Assembly (NCBI GenBank): GCA_021799405.1
Contig: JAJZAL010000043.1
Coordinates: forward strand, 1 to 27,854
Direction: 5' to 3'
DNA: 27,854 bases
Origin: Acidobacteriota bacterium
GTDB taxonomy: Bacteria > Acidobacteriota > Terriglobia > Terriglobales > Acidobacteriaceae
Shown here: in pieces, positions 15,281 to 24,481 of the stretch
How positions within the stretch are numbered: position 1 is the stretch's first letter
Layout: each line of letters opens with the position of its first letter
Notes under the pieces: model-generated
What the model was told of the DNA's origin: nothing
Database searches by the model: none
Seen by the model: the letters and a program-made list of their open reading frames with translations, nothing else
Translations under genes and position numbers: made by a program

Positions 15281-16849
15281 ATGGTTCCCCGAAATCTCAA
15301 CTCCGTTTCTTGCGCCAGCTTTCTGTTCTTGTTGCAGATGCTGGCGGTCGTGCCCACCGGCGCTGCGCAGTCCCGGCCGGCGCCGCCTACGGCTGCGCAG
15401 TCTCCCTATACGCTGCAGATGAACACGCGACTGGTGCTCACCGACGTCACGGTTACCGATTCCAAAGGGAATCCCGTCCGCGGGCTGACGCGCGGGTATT
15501 TCCACGTTTACGATAACGGGCATCCGCAAAGGATCGCATCCTTCGAGGAGCACACGGAGCAACGAACGCCGCCGGGCGAGTTCGGGAAGGCCAGCACCAG
15601 CGCTTTCAGCAACAACTTTGATGCCCATCCGCCGCCGGTGGTCAACATCTTGTTGATCGATACGACGACGATCAGCCTCGTCGACCAGATGTACCTGTAC
15701 GAGCAGCTGGCGCGATTTGTGCGCGACCTGCCGCCGGGGGAGCCGGTGGCGGTGTTCAATCGAGCGGGGCCAATGACGCTGCCGCTGCAGAAATTCACGA
15801 CCAACAAACAACTGCTGATGACGGCGATCCACGAAGCGATTCCGCACTTTCGCGTGCCGGGTTACTGGTACCGAACCGAATACGATACGCTGTGGCAGAT
15901 CGCATCGTATGTGAGCCAGGTGCCGGGCCGGAAGAACATTATCTGGTTTTCCGGAGGATCGAATCTCTTTCTTCTCGGCGCGCTCCTCGGTCCGGACCCG
16001 TCGGAGCTGGGATATCCGTCGCGGCAGCTCTACGACATGCTGGAAAAGCTGCGGATCGCGCTGTATCCGATTGACGCCCGCGGGCTAACCGTGGGCTACC
16101 CCAGCGGGATGGCATCGCAACAACTGCTGATGCGGGAGGAGGCCGAGGCTACAGGCGGGCACGCCTATTTCAACACCAACGGTCTGAGGCAGGCCGCGCA
16201 GAAGGTACTGAATACCGACGGCGATTACTATACGCTGACCTACGCGCCGGACGATCTGCATCAGGACAACAAATGGCATAAGGTGACCGTGAGGATCGCG
16301 GCCGACAAGCGCCTTTACCATTTGAGTTATCGTCGCGGGTACTACGATGACCGGCGGAACAGTGCGACGCCCGAGCCGGCCATGCGCACGCTGCTGCGTC
16401 AGGACGGCAGCACCGTCAAGGTACCCAACGACCGGAGCCAGCCGATCGTCTTCCAGGCGGTGGTAAGGCTGGCCGGGCCCGGGCTTCCGGCCGATATCCC
16501 TGCCAAGCCTTTAAAGAAGGGACAGACGGCGTATCGCATCCACTACGTCCTGCCGGCACGCTCCATCCAGCCGAACAGCGTGAATGGGAACAAGGGAACC
16601 GACCAGATCGGTGCGGCCATTCTGGCAGTCGATCACTACGGCGAGCCGATTACACGGGTTACAGAAGAAGCCACGCTCCAGGTGAATGAAGCCAAGATCC
16701 ATGCCGATCCTGAGGCGAAGCTCACATTCGATCAGCAGATTAATCTGCCCCCGGGTGAGGACTATCTCGACATCGGCCTGTGGGATATGACCACGGGCCG
16801 GGTGGGAATGTTGAGCGTGCCGATTGCCGTGAAAAAAACGAAGAAGTGA
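15281..16849 (+). CDS. Secreted VWFA-related protein (acidobacterial TIGR03436 type)
   Basis: About 522 aa. From ATG 15281 a signal peptide is evident (CASFLFLLQMLAVVPTGAAQ), then a conserved start (RLVLTDVTVTDSKGNPVRGL) and a FHVYDNGHPQRIASFEEH block. Next is a von Willebrand A-like domain (VNILLIDTTTISLVDQ; DxTxS-type metal site; KNIIWFSGGSN; ALYPIDARGL). The block YYTLTYAP plus a C-terminal beta-rich part completes the pattern abundant in Acidobacteriota. It is probably periplasmic or extracellular and its partner is unknown. A TTG at 15185 with GAGGA upstream would add 32 residues; the signal peptide favours 15281. TATAAA at 15259-15264 could be a -10 box giving a very short leader. Confidence 0.8.
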   Translation: MVPRNLNSVSCASFLFLLQMLAVVPTGAAQSRPAPPTAAQSPYTLQMNTRLVLTDVTVTDSKGNPVRGLTRGYFHVYDNGHPQRIASFEEHTEQRTPPGEFGKASTSAFSNNFDAHPPPVVNILLIDTTTISLVDQMYLYEQLARFVRDLPPGEPVAVFNRAGPMTLPLQKFTTNKQLLMTAIHEAIPHFRVPGYWYRTEYDTLWQIASYVSQVPGRKNIIWFSGGSNLFLLGALLGPDPSELGYPSRQLYDMLEKLRIALYPIDARGLTVGYPSGMASQQLLMREEAEATGGHAYFNTNGLRQAAQKVLNTDGDYYTLTYAPDDLHQDNKWHKVTVRIAADKRLYHLSYRRGYYDDRRNSATPEPAMRTLLRQDGSTVKVPNDRSQPIVFQAVVRLAGPGLPADIPAKPLKKGQTAYRIHYVLPARSIQPNSVNGNKGTDQIGAAILAVDHYGEPITRVTEEATLQVNEAKIHADPEAKLTFDQQINLPPGEDYLDIGLWDMTTGRVGMLSVPIAVKKTKK

Positions 16850-17037
16850 CAGGCGCGAGGGCCTGATACCACTGCCCGGACGAACCGCCTTGCGAGCGAA
16901 AATCGTGCCCGACGCGGCACCGGTCGAAGGCTGTAGCAGGCCCCATACGATGCCGCAATGGCCGCAGAATCTCTGAACATGCTGCAGAACCACCGCATTC
17001 TGGTAGAGCCCGTCGAAGGTTCGGGTGCATTTAACAA

Positions 17038-18309
17038 CTACGGCCGCCCCTTCGTGCGGGTCTCCGGCACTTCCGCTTCCAGTCCCAGGAACTCCTGAAA
17101 GACGTCATTGGAAATCAGCCTTCCGCGCGGGGTCAATCGCACGCGGGCGCCATCGAATGTAAGCAATCCGTTCTCCGCCGGCCTTTCCACTGCATCCATT
17201 GCCTGCATCACCAGCTTGCGGCCAAATTCCTGCTCCAACGCCTTCACTTCAACCCCGCTGTTCAAACGCAAGCCCAGGAACCAGGCCTCCTCATGCTGCC
17301 TGGCCGGCGAAAGCCAGGCCGTCTCAACGGGCTGGGGACCACCGAGATACGCCTTGAGATGGTCGGTCGTGGTCGTGCGCAACCCATATCCAGACTCGCG
17401 CCGGCCTGACCCACGGGCGGCGGAGTCTGCCGCCGGCAGAGCCTCCCGCAGCATCGATGAGGCATCCAGTCCCAGCCCCAGATAGGGCCGCCGCTCCCAA
17501 TAACGCAGATTGTGGAGGGAGTGCGCATCCGGCCGGCTGAAGTTCGAAATCTCATACTGAGCCAGGCCTGCCTCGGCAAGTTTCTCAATTGCCCGCATGT
17601 ACATCTGCGTAATCGCCTCCTCGGTGGGGACCGTGGCGGCGTGGTAGCGCGCGCCTCCGGCCAGCAGTTCGCGGCCCAGCCGCGAATCCTCGTCCACCTC
17701 CAGCATGTAGACGCTGGCATGCGGAACGCCGGTCTCCACCAGAACCGCCAGCGACTCCTCCCACGAAGCAGGCGTTTGACCAGCCAGACCGGCGATCAGA
17801 TCAATGTTCAGGTTGGCAATTCCGGCCGCGCGGAGACGCCGCAGATCCTCCAGAACCACCGCCCGGCTGTGCAGCCGCCCGCTGGCTCGCGCTTCAGTGT
17901 CAATAAACGACTGTACTCCCAGGCTCACTCGATTCACGCCCGCCGCAGCCAGCGCATCCAGAGTTGCGTCTGCCAACTGCCCCGGAGCGCACTCAACGGT
18001 AATTTCTGCCTCCGGATCGAGTGCAAACTCAGCCCGAATGGCCCCAAACAGTTGGGCTACGAGCTCCGGAGCCAGCAGGCTGGGCGTGCCGCCCCCCAGA
18101 TAAACGGTATCCACCCGGCGTGGCAATTGGGCACCCATACCTTCGGCCCATGCACGGGCATCGGTCATATCTTCAATTACACGAGTAATATAGCGAGCAT
18201 GCTCGGCGGCCGGATAAACCCCCGAGGCAAAGTTGCAGTAGGTACACTTCGACCGGCAGAAGGGGATCGATACATATAGGCCGAGCGCGCTGTCTCTGCC
18301 CTCGTTCAT
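17038..18309 (-). CDS. hemW: HemW, radical SAM heme chaperone (formerly HemN-like)
   Basis: The product is 423 aa. The N-terminal GLYVSIPFCRSKCTYCNF has the radical SAM cluster triad Cys18, Cys22 and Cys25. GGGTPS (72-77) is the SAM-binding glycine motif, and TVECAPG and GVNRVSLGVQSF follow in family order. The C-terminal HemN_C-type region contains YEISNFSRP, HNLRYW and LGLGLDASS. HemW delivers heme to respiratory and other proteins and lacks coproporphyrinogen oxidase activity in studied cases. No Shine-Dalgarno site precedes ATG 18309. It is divergent from the metallophosphoesterase gene. Confidence 0.88.
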   Translation of the reverse strand: MNEGRDSALGLYVSIPFCRSKCTYCNFASGVYPAAEHARYITRVIEDMTDARAWAEGMGAQLPRRVDTVYLGGGTPSLLAPELVAQLFGAIRAEFALDPEAEITVECAPGQLADATLDALAAAGVNRVSLGVQSFIDTEARASGRLHSRAVVLEDLRRLRAAGIANLNIDLIAGLAGQTPASWEESLAVLVETGVPHASVYMLEVDEDSRLGRELLAGGARYHAATVPTEEAITQMYMRAIEKLAEAGLAQYEISNFSRPDAHSLHNLRYWERRPYLGLGLDASSMLREALPAADSAARGSGRRESGYGLRTTTTDHLKAYLGGPQPVETAWLSPARQHEEAWFLGLRLNSGVEVKALEQEFGRKLVMQAMDAVERPAENGLLTFDGARVRLTPRGRLISNDVFQEFLGLEAEVPETRTKGRP

Positions 18310-18399
18310 GAAAAGATTGTTTCATGCCGGCGCAAAGGCGGTCCAAAGGTGGCGGCAGAGAGTCGGATCATGAGATCATAGCTAACAGGAGGTCGGAGT

Positions 18400-19521
18400 T
18401 TGAAAACCTGGCCATTCGTGGGCGTTGCCCTGATCCAGGCCCTTCTGATTCTCGCTCACTGGTTCGTCTTCGTCACCTGGATTGCTTTCTGGGATCCCCT
18501 CAGCCCCACCGCTACACTTGCGTTGCGCGCCGCTTTTTTCCTGGTAGCCTTTAGCTTCGTCGCCGCGGCTCTGCTCAGCTTCCGCTTTTTCAACCGGTCG
18601 GTTCGGACCCTCTACAAAGCTGCGGCGGTATGGCTGGGGTTCCTCAACTTCTTCTTTCTGGCAGCGTGCCTTAGCTGGCTGGTCTGGTTCGCCGTCCGGC
18701 TTGCCGGCTTGCCTGTAGATCAGGTGGCGGCGCGCGCCTGGATCGCCGGAATCCTGGACGCCGGCGCTCTCCTGATTGGCATTTACGGCCTGGTCAACGC
18801 CCGCTGGATTCGCGTCCGGCGTGTTCCCGTCGAATTGCCGCACCGGCCCGAGTCCTGGTCTGGCCGCACCGGGGTGATGCTCAGCGACGTGCATCTTGGT
18901 CACGTGAACGGTGTACGGTTCAGCCGGCGATTAACCGCTCTGGCGGCCAGCTTCAACCCCGATGTCGTCTTTCTTCCCGGCGATCTTTTTGACGGCACTG
19001 AAGTTGATCTCGACCATCTCCTTGCCCCTTTCAAGGAACTCGACCCTCCCTTTGGGGTCTACTTCACAACCGGCAACCACGAAGAATATGAAAGCCCGGA
19101 CCATTATGTCTCCGCGCTCTCACGCGCCGGCGTCCGGGTCTTGAACAACGAACGGGTCACCGTCGACGGCCTGCATATTGTCGGCGTTCCCTACAGCGAT
19201 TCGACCTATCCGGCGCGCGTGCGCACCATCCTCGATCAGTTGCGCCCGGACCCCGGCCAGGCCAGCATTCTGCTCAATCACGTACCGGCCCGGCTGCCGA
19301 TCGTGGAGCAGGCCGGCATCGGCCTCCAACTCTCAGGCCATACCCATGGCGGACAGATCTTCCCCTTCACCTGGCTCACGCGCCGCGTCTTCGGCCCTTT
19401 CACCCATGGCCTGAACCGCTTCGGTTCATTGCAGGTCTATACTTCGACAGGCGTCGGTACCTGGGGCCCGCCCATGCGCGTCGGATCTCGCCCGGAGATC
19501 GTGCTGCTGCAATTTTTGTAG
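18400..19521 (+). CDS. Membrane-bound metallophosphoesterase (YkuE-like)
   Basis: The product is 373 aa. Four hydrophobic helices cover residues 6-28, 38-62, 73-100 and 114-134. They are followed by a calcineurin-like phosphoesterase domain with all metal motifs: SDVHLG (D163, H165), LPGDLFDG (D195), GNHEEY (N226, H227), LLNHVP (H294) and SGHTHGG (H314, H316). Such proteins act on phospho-lipids or cell-envelope precursors at the membrane; the exact substrate is unknown. It starts at TTG 18400, decided by a full AGGAGG at 18387-18392 spaced by 7 nt. It stands alone and converges with the lipoprotein gene. Confidence 0.85.
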   Translation: MKTWPFVGVALIQALLILAHWFVFVTWIAFWDPLSPTATLALRAAFFLVAFSFVAAALLSFRFFNRSVRTLYKAAAVWLGFLNFFFLAACLSWLVWFAVRLAGLPVDQVAARAWIAGILDAGALLIGIYGLVNARWIRVRRVPVELPHRPESWSGRTGVMLSDVHLGHVNGVRFSRRLTALAASFNPDVVFLPGDLFDGTEVDLDHLLAPFKELDPPFGVYFTTGNHEEYESPDHYVSALSRAGVRVLNNERVTVDGLHIVGVPYSDSTYPARVRTILDQLRPDPGQASILLNHVPARLPIVEQAGIGLQLSGHTHGGQIFPFTWLTRRVFGPFTHGLNRFGSLQVYTSTGVGTWGPPMRVGSRPEIVLLQFL

Positions 19522-19605
19522 ATCCGCAGCTTGCTATCAGCCGCAGACAGTAGACGCCAATGCGCAAGGCTGAGGCCGGCCTTTCGGGTAACGCCGCGGC
19601 CGTGC

Positions 19606-20775
19606 TTACGGCACCTTGAACGCCTTGTCGACGATGGCATTGGGAGCGCGCCCGGTGGGAATCACGGTGAAAAGCGAGCGGTTGGCCGCGGCGGTGCGCA
19701 CTACAGCCACATCGTCTGACCGCGTATCCACCACAAAGAGCAAGTGGCCGGCGGCGGAGAAAGCCATGGCGGAAGAACCATCACCCACATGAACGGAACT
19801 ATCGCGCCTGCCGTCGTCAATTGAGTAAATGGTCATGTACCGCGAGCGGAAGTTGGCGACGTAAAGCAGCGAGTTATCCCGCGAAACCAGCCCGCGCACG
19901 GGATCGTCCCCAATCAAGTAGGTATCGCCGACCTCATCGGTGGTGTTGTAAATCTCTGACACCGAATCGGAAAGCGAGTTGGAGACGAAGATTTCACCGC
20001 CATCGGGTTTGAGAGCCAGATGCACCGGGCCTCGGCCCACATCCATCAACGTCTCCAGGCGATCGGGCACAGGCCTACCGCCTTGTTTCCCAGCCAGCGC
20101 AATCACCATCACCTGGTGGCCTGCGGAGCAAGCGATGAATGCCTTGGATGAGTCAGGCAGAATGACGGGATCGGATGCTCCGGGACAGCCCTCGAAGACA
20201 GCGCGGACATGACCGGTAGCCGGATCGATCACCGTGACCGAGTTGCCGCGCCGATTGGCAACCACCAGCGTCTTGCTGTCGGGCGAAATGCGTGCGCCCA
20301 CCGGCTCCTCGCCAACACCCAACCTCGCAATCTCGCGGCGGGCCTTCAGATCGACGACCGAGATGCTGTTCGATCCGGAGTTGGCCACATAGGCGATGTT
20401 TCCGGCGGCATCGAGGTCAATCGAAACCGGCTGGCGGTGAAGCGTAATGGAAGCCACGACAGCGTTGTGTTCCGCGTTGATGACCGAAATAGAACCCGCG
20501 CCGCCAACAGCCCCCGAGTTCACAACATAAATCTCATTGCGCGTAGGGCTGGCGGCGATGGCCACCGGATTCCGTCCCACGACGAGGTCACGATCCAGAC
20601 GGACATTGACCACATCGATCACACTGACGGTGTCGCTGCCGCCATTGGTCACGTAGGCGTACTCGCGATAATTCGGCGGATACTGCGGAAAGTCGCTCTG
20701 GCTGCACCCGGTGAGGATCAGCGCCAGCAGACCGGGGCCCAAAATGCATAGGGATGGGAGCTTTCGTCTCTTCAT
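19606..20775 (-). CDS. YncE-like beta-propeller lipoprotein
   Basis: The product is 389 aa. The N-terminus is a lipoprotein signal peptide with lipobox LTGC (Cys24). The rest is a run of about seven 40-residue repeats with cores such as [25 protein letters not shown]...[24 protein letters not shown] and [18 protein letters not shown]. These are the signature of the YVTN/YncE seven-bladed propeller. It is probably anchored facing the periplasm and binds an unknown partner. Its ATG overlaps the aroF stop (ATGA at 20775-20772), so the two are translationally coupled, an unexpected pairing of a cytoplasmic enzyme with an exported protein. Confidence 0.82.
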   Translation of the reverse strand: MKRRKLPSLCILGPGLLALILTGCSQSDFPQYPPNYREYAYVTNGGSDTVSVIDVVNVRLDRDLVVGRNPVAIAASPTRNEIYVVNSGAVGGAGSISVINAEHNAVVASITLHRQPVSIDLDAAGNIAYVANSGSNSISVVDLKARREIARLGVGEEPVGARISPDSKTLVVANRRGNSVTVIDPATGHVRAVFEGCPGASDPVILPDSSKAFIACSAGHQVMVIALAGKQGGRPVPDRLETLMDVGRGPVHLALKPDGGEIFVSNSLSDSVSEIYNTTDEVGDTYLIGDDPVRGLVSRDNSLLYVANFRSRYMTIYSIDDGRRDSSVHVGDGSSAMAFSAAGHLLFVVDTRSDDVAVVRTAAANRSLFTVIPTGRAPNAIVDKAFKVP

Positions 20776-21830
20776 GAAGCTCCGGCCGCCACGTTCACTT
20801 GAATGCCGCGAGGCAAGCTGCGGCCCACCACAGGCGCAATGCGGCCCAGGTCGTCCATCATGCTGGCAAACTGGCCGGGATAGATCGACTGCGGCCCATC
20901 GGAAAGCGCCGCTTCCGGCTGATGATGCACCTCGACCACAATCCCGTCGGCGCCCCCGGCAATCGCGGCCCGCGCCATCGGCAGCACGCTGTCGCGCCGT
21001 CCCGTCCCGTGGCTGGGATCAACCAGGATGGGCAGGTGGCTGACCCGCTGCAGCGCGGGAATGATGCTCAAATCAAGTGTGTTGCGCGCGTGGTCTGAGA
21101 AGGTGCGCACGCCCCGTTCGCAGAGAATCACCTCGTAGTTGCCTTCGCTCATAATGTACTCGGCGGCCATCAGGAACTCTTCCAGCGTGGCGCTCATGCC
21201 GCGCTTGAGCAGCACCGGTTTGCGCAGCATCCCCGCGCGCTTGAGCAGTGAAAAATTCTGCATGTTGCGGGCGCCGATCTGGATGACGTCGGCCCACTCG
21301 GCCACCCGCTCCAGGCTCTCGCTGTCCAGCGCCTCGGTCACGATGCGCAGGCCGAAGCGTTCGCGAATCTCCGCCATGATCCGCAGCGCCTCGATCCCGA
21401 GGCCCTGAAAGGCATACGGAGAGGTGCGCGGCTTGTAAGCCCCGCCGCGGAAAAACTGGGCGCCGGCGGCGGCCACCTGCCCGGCGATGGTGAAGGCCTG
21501 TTCGCGGCTCTCGATGGAGCACGGGCCAGCAATCACCGCCAGTCCATTGCCGCCAATGACGGCGTCAGTACCCGCAAAGCGGATAACGGTGTCTTCTTCC
21601 TTCACGTCCCGGCTGGCCAGTTTGTACGGCTTGGAGACGCGGATTACTTCAGCCACGCCGGGCAGCGCCTCGAGGTTGCCGCGGTCCACTTCGCCCTGGT
21701 TGCCGGTAATGCCCACGGCGGTGCGCTGAGCCCCCGGCAGCGGATGCGCGCGGAAGCCCAATCGTTCAATATGGTCGCAGACTGCCTGAACTTCTTCCGG
21801 CGTCGCGTGCGCCTTCATGACAACCAGCAT
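20772..21830 (-). CDS. aroF: 3-deoxy-7-phosphoheptulonate (DAHP) synthase, type I-beta
   Basis: The product is 352 aa. It catalyses the first step of the shikimate pathway (PEP plus erythrose 4-phosphate). Residues 1-70 form the ferredoxin-like regulatory domain found in Thermotoga-type DAHP synthases ([17 protein letters not shown]). The catalytic barrel has IAGPCSIES (metal ligand Cys104), [44 protein letters not shown] and a final [19 protein letters not shown] 21830 has GAGGGAAGG upstream. The last base of its stop codon overlaps the lipoprotein start. A 15-bp palindrome lies 76 bp upstream. Confidence 0.92.
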   Translation of the reverse strand: MLVVMKAHATPEEVQAVCDHIERLGFRAHPLPGAQRTAVGITGNQGEVDRGNLEALPGVAEVIRVSKPYKLASRDVKEEDTVIRFAGTDAVIGGNGLAVIAGPCSIESREQAFTIAGQVAAAGAQFFRGGAYKPRTSPYAFQGLGIEALRIMAEIRERFGLRIVTEALDSESLERVAEWADVIQIGARNMQNFSLLKRAGMLRKPVLLKRGMSATLEEFLMAAEYIMSEGNYEVILCERGVRTFSDHARNTLDLSIIPALQRVSHLPILVDPSHGTGRRDSVLPMARAAIAGGADGIVVEVHHQPEAALSDGPQSIYPGQFASMMDDLGRIAPVVGRSLPRGIQVNVAAGAS

Positions 21831-21905
21831 GGCCTTCCCTCAAGCCCTCAGTCTACAGCAGCCGCGCGACCGTTGCACCATGGCTGCTTCACCCCAGCGC
21901 CAGCG

Positions 21906-21920
21906 ATTTCCCTGGGAAAT
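21906..21920. promoter_or_regulatory. Perfect 15-bp palindrome upstream of aroF
   Basis: ATTTCCC-T-GGGAAAT is a perfect 7-bp dyad with a single central base, 76 bp upstream of the aroF start codon on the minus strand. It could be an operator or upstream activator site. No matching regulator gene is nearby, and with a one-base centre it is unlikely to act as an RNA hairpin. Function is only inferred. Confidence 0.35.
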
Positions 21921-21984
21921 GGACCGGTTGGGCCTTCACCGCGCTGGACGAGTGCCGCTTCTTTCGTAGGAAATTGATGTGCCC

Positions 21985-22179
21985 TCAGGCCGCCTTTTGG
22001 ACCCTCATGGTTACACGCAGTCCGGCGGCTGCAGCCATCTTCACCAGCAGGTCGAGACCGAACGCATCGATTTTGCCGCGCATCAGGTTGGAAATGCGCG
22101 GCTGTGTTACGCCAAACAGCTTTGCCGCTTCCGCCTGGGTCAGTCTCTCGCGTTGGATGTGGCGCGTAAGTTCCGACAT
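21985..22179 (-). pseudogene. XRE/HigA-like antitoxin, N-terminally truncated
   Basis: The 64 residues from ATG 22179 are a helix-turn-helix: LTQAEAAKLFGVTQPRISNL, then a family-typical LMRGKIDAFGLDLLVKMAAA and a short beta end RVTMRVQK. This matches the C-terminal two thirds of HTH_37-type (HigA-like) antitoxins, which normally begin with about 30 more residues. The upstream frame turns into sequence antisense to the neighbouring Mrr fragment, no ribosome site precedes the ATG, and no toxin gene is next to it. It is most likely a remnant. A short functional regulator cannot be excluded. Confidence 0.6.
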
Positions 22180-22210
22180 CAGGACCGCAGGAAAAGAGAA
22201 AGGCGGAGAA

Positions 22211-22699
22211 AAACAGCAGGACCTTGGGCTCGAAACGAAAGACTGGAAAGACGATCTACTCGCTCTGCTAGTGAAGGAGCTAAAGCCAGATGCGTTCGAG
22301 CGACTTGCGCAGCGGATTCTTCGCGAATCAGGATTCGTAAAGGTAGAGGTCACAGGAAGAAGCGGCGACGGCGGGATCGACGGGGTGGGGGTCTTGCGCC
22401 TCTCATTGCTCTCTTTCCAGGTTTACTTCCAATGCAAGAGATACAAAGGCAGCGTATCGCCCAGCGCGATAAGAGACTTTCGTGGCGCGATGGTCGGTCG
22501 TACTGACAAGGGGTTGTTCATCACCACGGGAACCTTTACCGCAGAGGCAAAGAGAGAAGCCACGCGCGATGGTGCTCCGGCGATCGATCTGATTGATGGT
22601 GACCTTCTCTGCGACCTCCTCAAGAATCTGAAGCTTGGAGTCACCGCCAGAATGGTTGAAGAGGTGAGTATCTCGCCGGAATGGTTCACCAAAATTTGA
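22211..22699 (+). pseudogene. mrr: Mrr-type restriction endonuclease, 5'-truncated, catalytic domain kept
   Basis: The frame aligns in order with the C-terminal catalytic domain of E. coli-type Mrr: KPDAFERLAQRILRESGF, VEVTGRSGDGGIDGVG, FQCKRYKGSV, DFRGAMVGRTDKG and APAIDLIDGD. The PD-(D/E)xK residues (Asp in GGIDG, QCK) are intact. Mrr cleaves methylated DNA and needs an N-terminal winged-helix part of about 100 residues, which is missing. The only in-frame upstream ATG (22157) lies in sequence antisense to the truncated XRE gene and has no ribosome site. I therefore call it a remnant, although the catalytic core looks undamaged. Confidence 0.65.
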
Positions 22700-22777
22700 G
22701 CCCCATTGCAGCGCAAGACGCAGAACGCGGACCGCAAGGGCCGCATTCGTGTGTTTGCGGTTTGTTGTGTGCAGCGC

Positions 22778-22797
22778 GGCATGCCAGAGGTCATGCC
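22778..22797. repeat. Short palindromic hairpin, REP-like candidate
   Basis: GGCATG (22778-22783) and CATGCC (22792-22797) are exact inverted copies around CCAGAGGT. On the minus strand it reads TATCAGGGCATGACC..., which resembles an intergenic repeat I associate with acidobacterial genomes. Only one copy is in the window, so repetition cannot be shown here. Confidence 0.25.
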
Positions 22798-22820
22798 CTG
22801 ATACAAAGCCCGACGGATAC

Positions 22821-22955
22821 TTATGCCTTCGCAGGTTCCAGTTTTCCCAGCTTCTCCGCCATCACCTCGTCGGCGCGGGCCAGGAACGCCTTCAGCGGCA
22901 GCTTGCCCGCGTCCACATGGGCCACGATCACCCGTTGATGACGGCGGCCGTTTGA
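22821..22955 (-). pseudogene. C-terminal gene fragment, unrecognised
   Basis: About 44 codons read RVIVAHVDAGKLPLKAFLAR and ADEVMAEKLGKLEPAKA before a TAA stop at 22823-22821. Their composition and amphipathic helix look like the end of a real protein rather than noise. Upstream the frame runs into sequence antisense to the esterase gene, with no start or ribosome site near. I could not place the family. It is read as debris left by rearrangement between the Mrr fragment and the esterase. Confidence 0.35.
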
Positions 22956-22962
22956 TCCCCCG

Positions 22963-24459
22963 CTATGGCATTCCGGTGCGGAAGGGCGAAGCTGGCAGCC
23001 CCTCCTTATTAAAAAGGTTGCACACGGGATCGCTGGTCCATCCATAACGCGCTTGTGCTGGTGATGCCACTGCCGGACTGGAAAGAATGATGGTTGAGCC
23101 GTCGATCACAGCTTCGGCGGCAACGAATTTGCCATCCTCTCCGGCTATCTCAAATCCTTTGAGTGGCCCTCCTTTGGACACGAGACCGTTCGCAGCATGA
23201 TGGAAGTAAAGACGAAGGCTGCCGCCCTCGCGGCTCATCGCGCGGTAGAGCGGGCCAGAGTATTCGAGATGTTCTCCGTAAGCAACAGCACGGGCGGCAA
23301 GAGCAAGGCGGTATCCAACGTCCTGCTTGTCTTTGGGATGGATGTTGTTCGGGTCACCGATGTCGACGGTTACAGCCATGGCCGTATTCACAAGAACCAG
23401 TGCCTGGCGCTGGGCCTCGCGCACTTCAGCCCAGTAGCTATCTGGCCCAGGGCGGTAGTTGGCAATCTGCACAAAGAGGAACGGAAAATTGCCTTGATGC
23501 CAGTCTGCTCTCCAATCCTGGATGAGCGTTTGAAAAAGGCGCCCATAGACGGGATAACGAAGAGGATCAGTGTTTGACTCTCCCTGATACCAGATGACTC
23601 CGCGGATAGGGAAGCGCGTGAGCGGAGCAATCATGCCGTTGTAGAGCGCGGCTGGGGCCCACGATTTGAAGACGGGGTGCCAGGGAAGCCGCAGGTTCTC
23701 ATCCGTAGTGCCATACTTCTGCTCGGCGTCTTTGCGCTCTTTGGCTTCGGCGCGCGCAGTTTGCGGCTCCGCATCCGCCATGGCCGCCCACGCGGCAAAT
23801 ACCGGCATAAGCGATGCATCGTTGGACAACGCATGCATGCTGGTCCATGCCTCGGCAGGCGTTCCACCCCACGCCGACTCGATGATGCCGATGGGAACGT
23901 GCTCGCGTTGCTCAATGTCGCGAGCGAAGAAATAGCCCGCCGCTGAAAAGTCCGCCGCCGACCTGGGAGTGCATAGGCTCCACGGCATCCTGATATCCAG
24001 ATCATCCTGCGGGTAGTCCGCAAAACGCTGATTGACATTCATGAGCCGTATCTGGGGATGGTTGGCGTTGGCGATCTCCTGCTGTGCATTGCGTGCCTCG
24101 TGCAGGGAAAAGCCCATGTTTGATTGGCCCGAGGCGATCCAAACATCGCCCACCAGCACGTCATGGAATGTAACGGTGTTGGTTCCACGCACAGTCAGGG
24201 TATAAGGACCACCAGCCGGGCCTGGAGGAAGTTGCACCGTCCATCGGCCCAGCGAATCCGCCGTCGTGCTTCGCTGCGCACCACGAAAGGTAACCGTCAC
24301 AGCTTCACCTGTAGCTGCGTCTCCCCACACATGGACGGGTTCATTGCGCTGCATCACCATGTGATCCGCGAAGAGAGAAGGCATGTGGACGCTCGCAGAA
24401 AGCGGCATCGCGGCGAGCGCAAAAAGCAGCGCAAAGCAACTTTGCATCCAGAAGCGCAT
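22963..24459 (-). CDS. Sialate O-acetylesterase, secreted SGNH hydrolase
   Basis: The product is 498 aa. A signal peptide (FALLFALAAMPLSAS) precedes a beta domain (LFADHMVMQRNEPVHVWG) that is typical of the family. The SGNH catalytic domain then has WIASGQSNMGFSL (nucleophile Ser113), GIIESAWGGTPAEAW, IRGVIWYQGESN and, near the C-terminus, DPNNIHPKDKQDVG, which supplies the Asp/His pair. It ends in the family's usual NLFNKEGLPASPFRT. It removes O-acetyl groups from sialic acids or, in soil bacteria, probably from plant or other glycans. It lies 22 nt after the stop of the truncated GH2 gene on the same strand, so the two formed a glycan-degradation operon. Confidence 0.88.
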   Translation of the reverse strand: MRFWMQSCFALLFALAAMPLSASVHMPSLFADHMVMQRNEPVHVWGDAATGEAVTVTFRGAQRSTTADSLGRWTVQLPPGPAGGPYTLTVRGTNTVTFHDVLVGDVWIASGQSNMGFSLHEARNAQQEIANANHPQIRLMNVNQRFADYPQDDLDIRMPWSLCTPRSAADFSAAGYFFARDIEQREHVPIGIIESAWGGTPAEAWTSMHALSNDASLMPVFAAWAAMADAEPQTARAEAKERKDAEQKYGTTDENLRLPWHPVFKSWAPAALYNGMIAPLTRFPIRGVIWYQGESNTDPLRYPVYGRLFQTLIQDWRADWHQGNFPFLFVQIANYRPGPDSYWAEVREAQRQALVLVNTAMAVTVDIGDPNNIHPKDKQDVGYRLALAARAVAYGEHLEYSGPLYRAMSREGGSLRLYFHHAANGLVSKGGPLKGFEIAGEDGKFVAAEAVIDGSTIILSSPAVASPAQARYGWTSDPVCNLFNKEGLPASPFRTGMP

Positions 24460-24481
24460 AGTTTTTATCCATCCTCATTTA

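Noticed and set aside
16850..16865. CAGGC/GCCTG hairpin after the VWA gene as a terminator
   Set aside because: Only five base pairs and no T run follow.
18387..18399. An upstream ATG start for the metallophosphoesterase
   Set aside because: The full AGGAGG at 18387-18392 is placed for TTG 18400, and no in-frame ATG fits it.
21974..22210. 5' part of the plus-strand frame running into the Mrr fragment
   Set aside because: It is antisense to the XRE helix-turn-helix and shows no Mrr N-terminal domain, so only the part from about 22211 is treated as Mrr.
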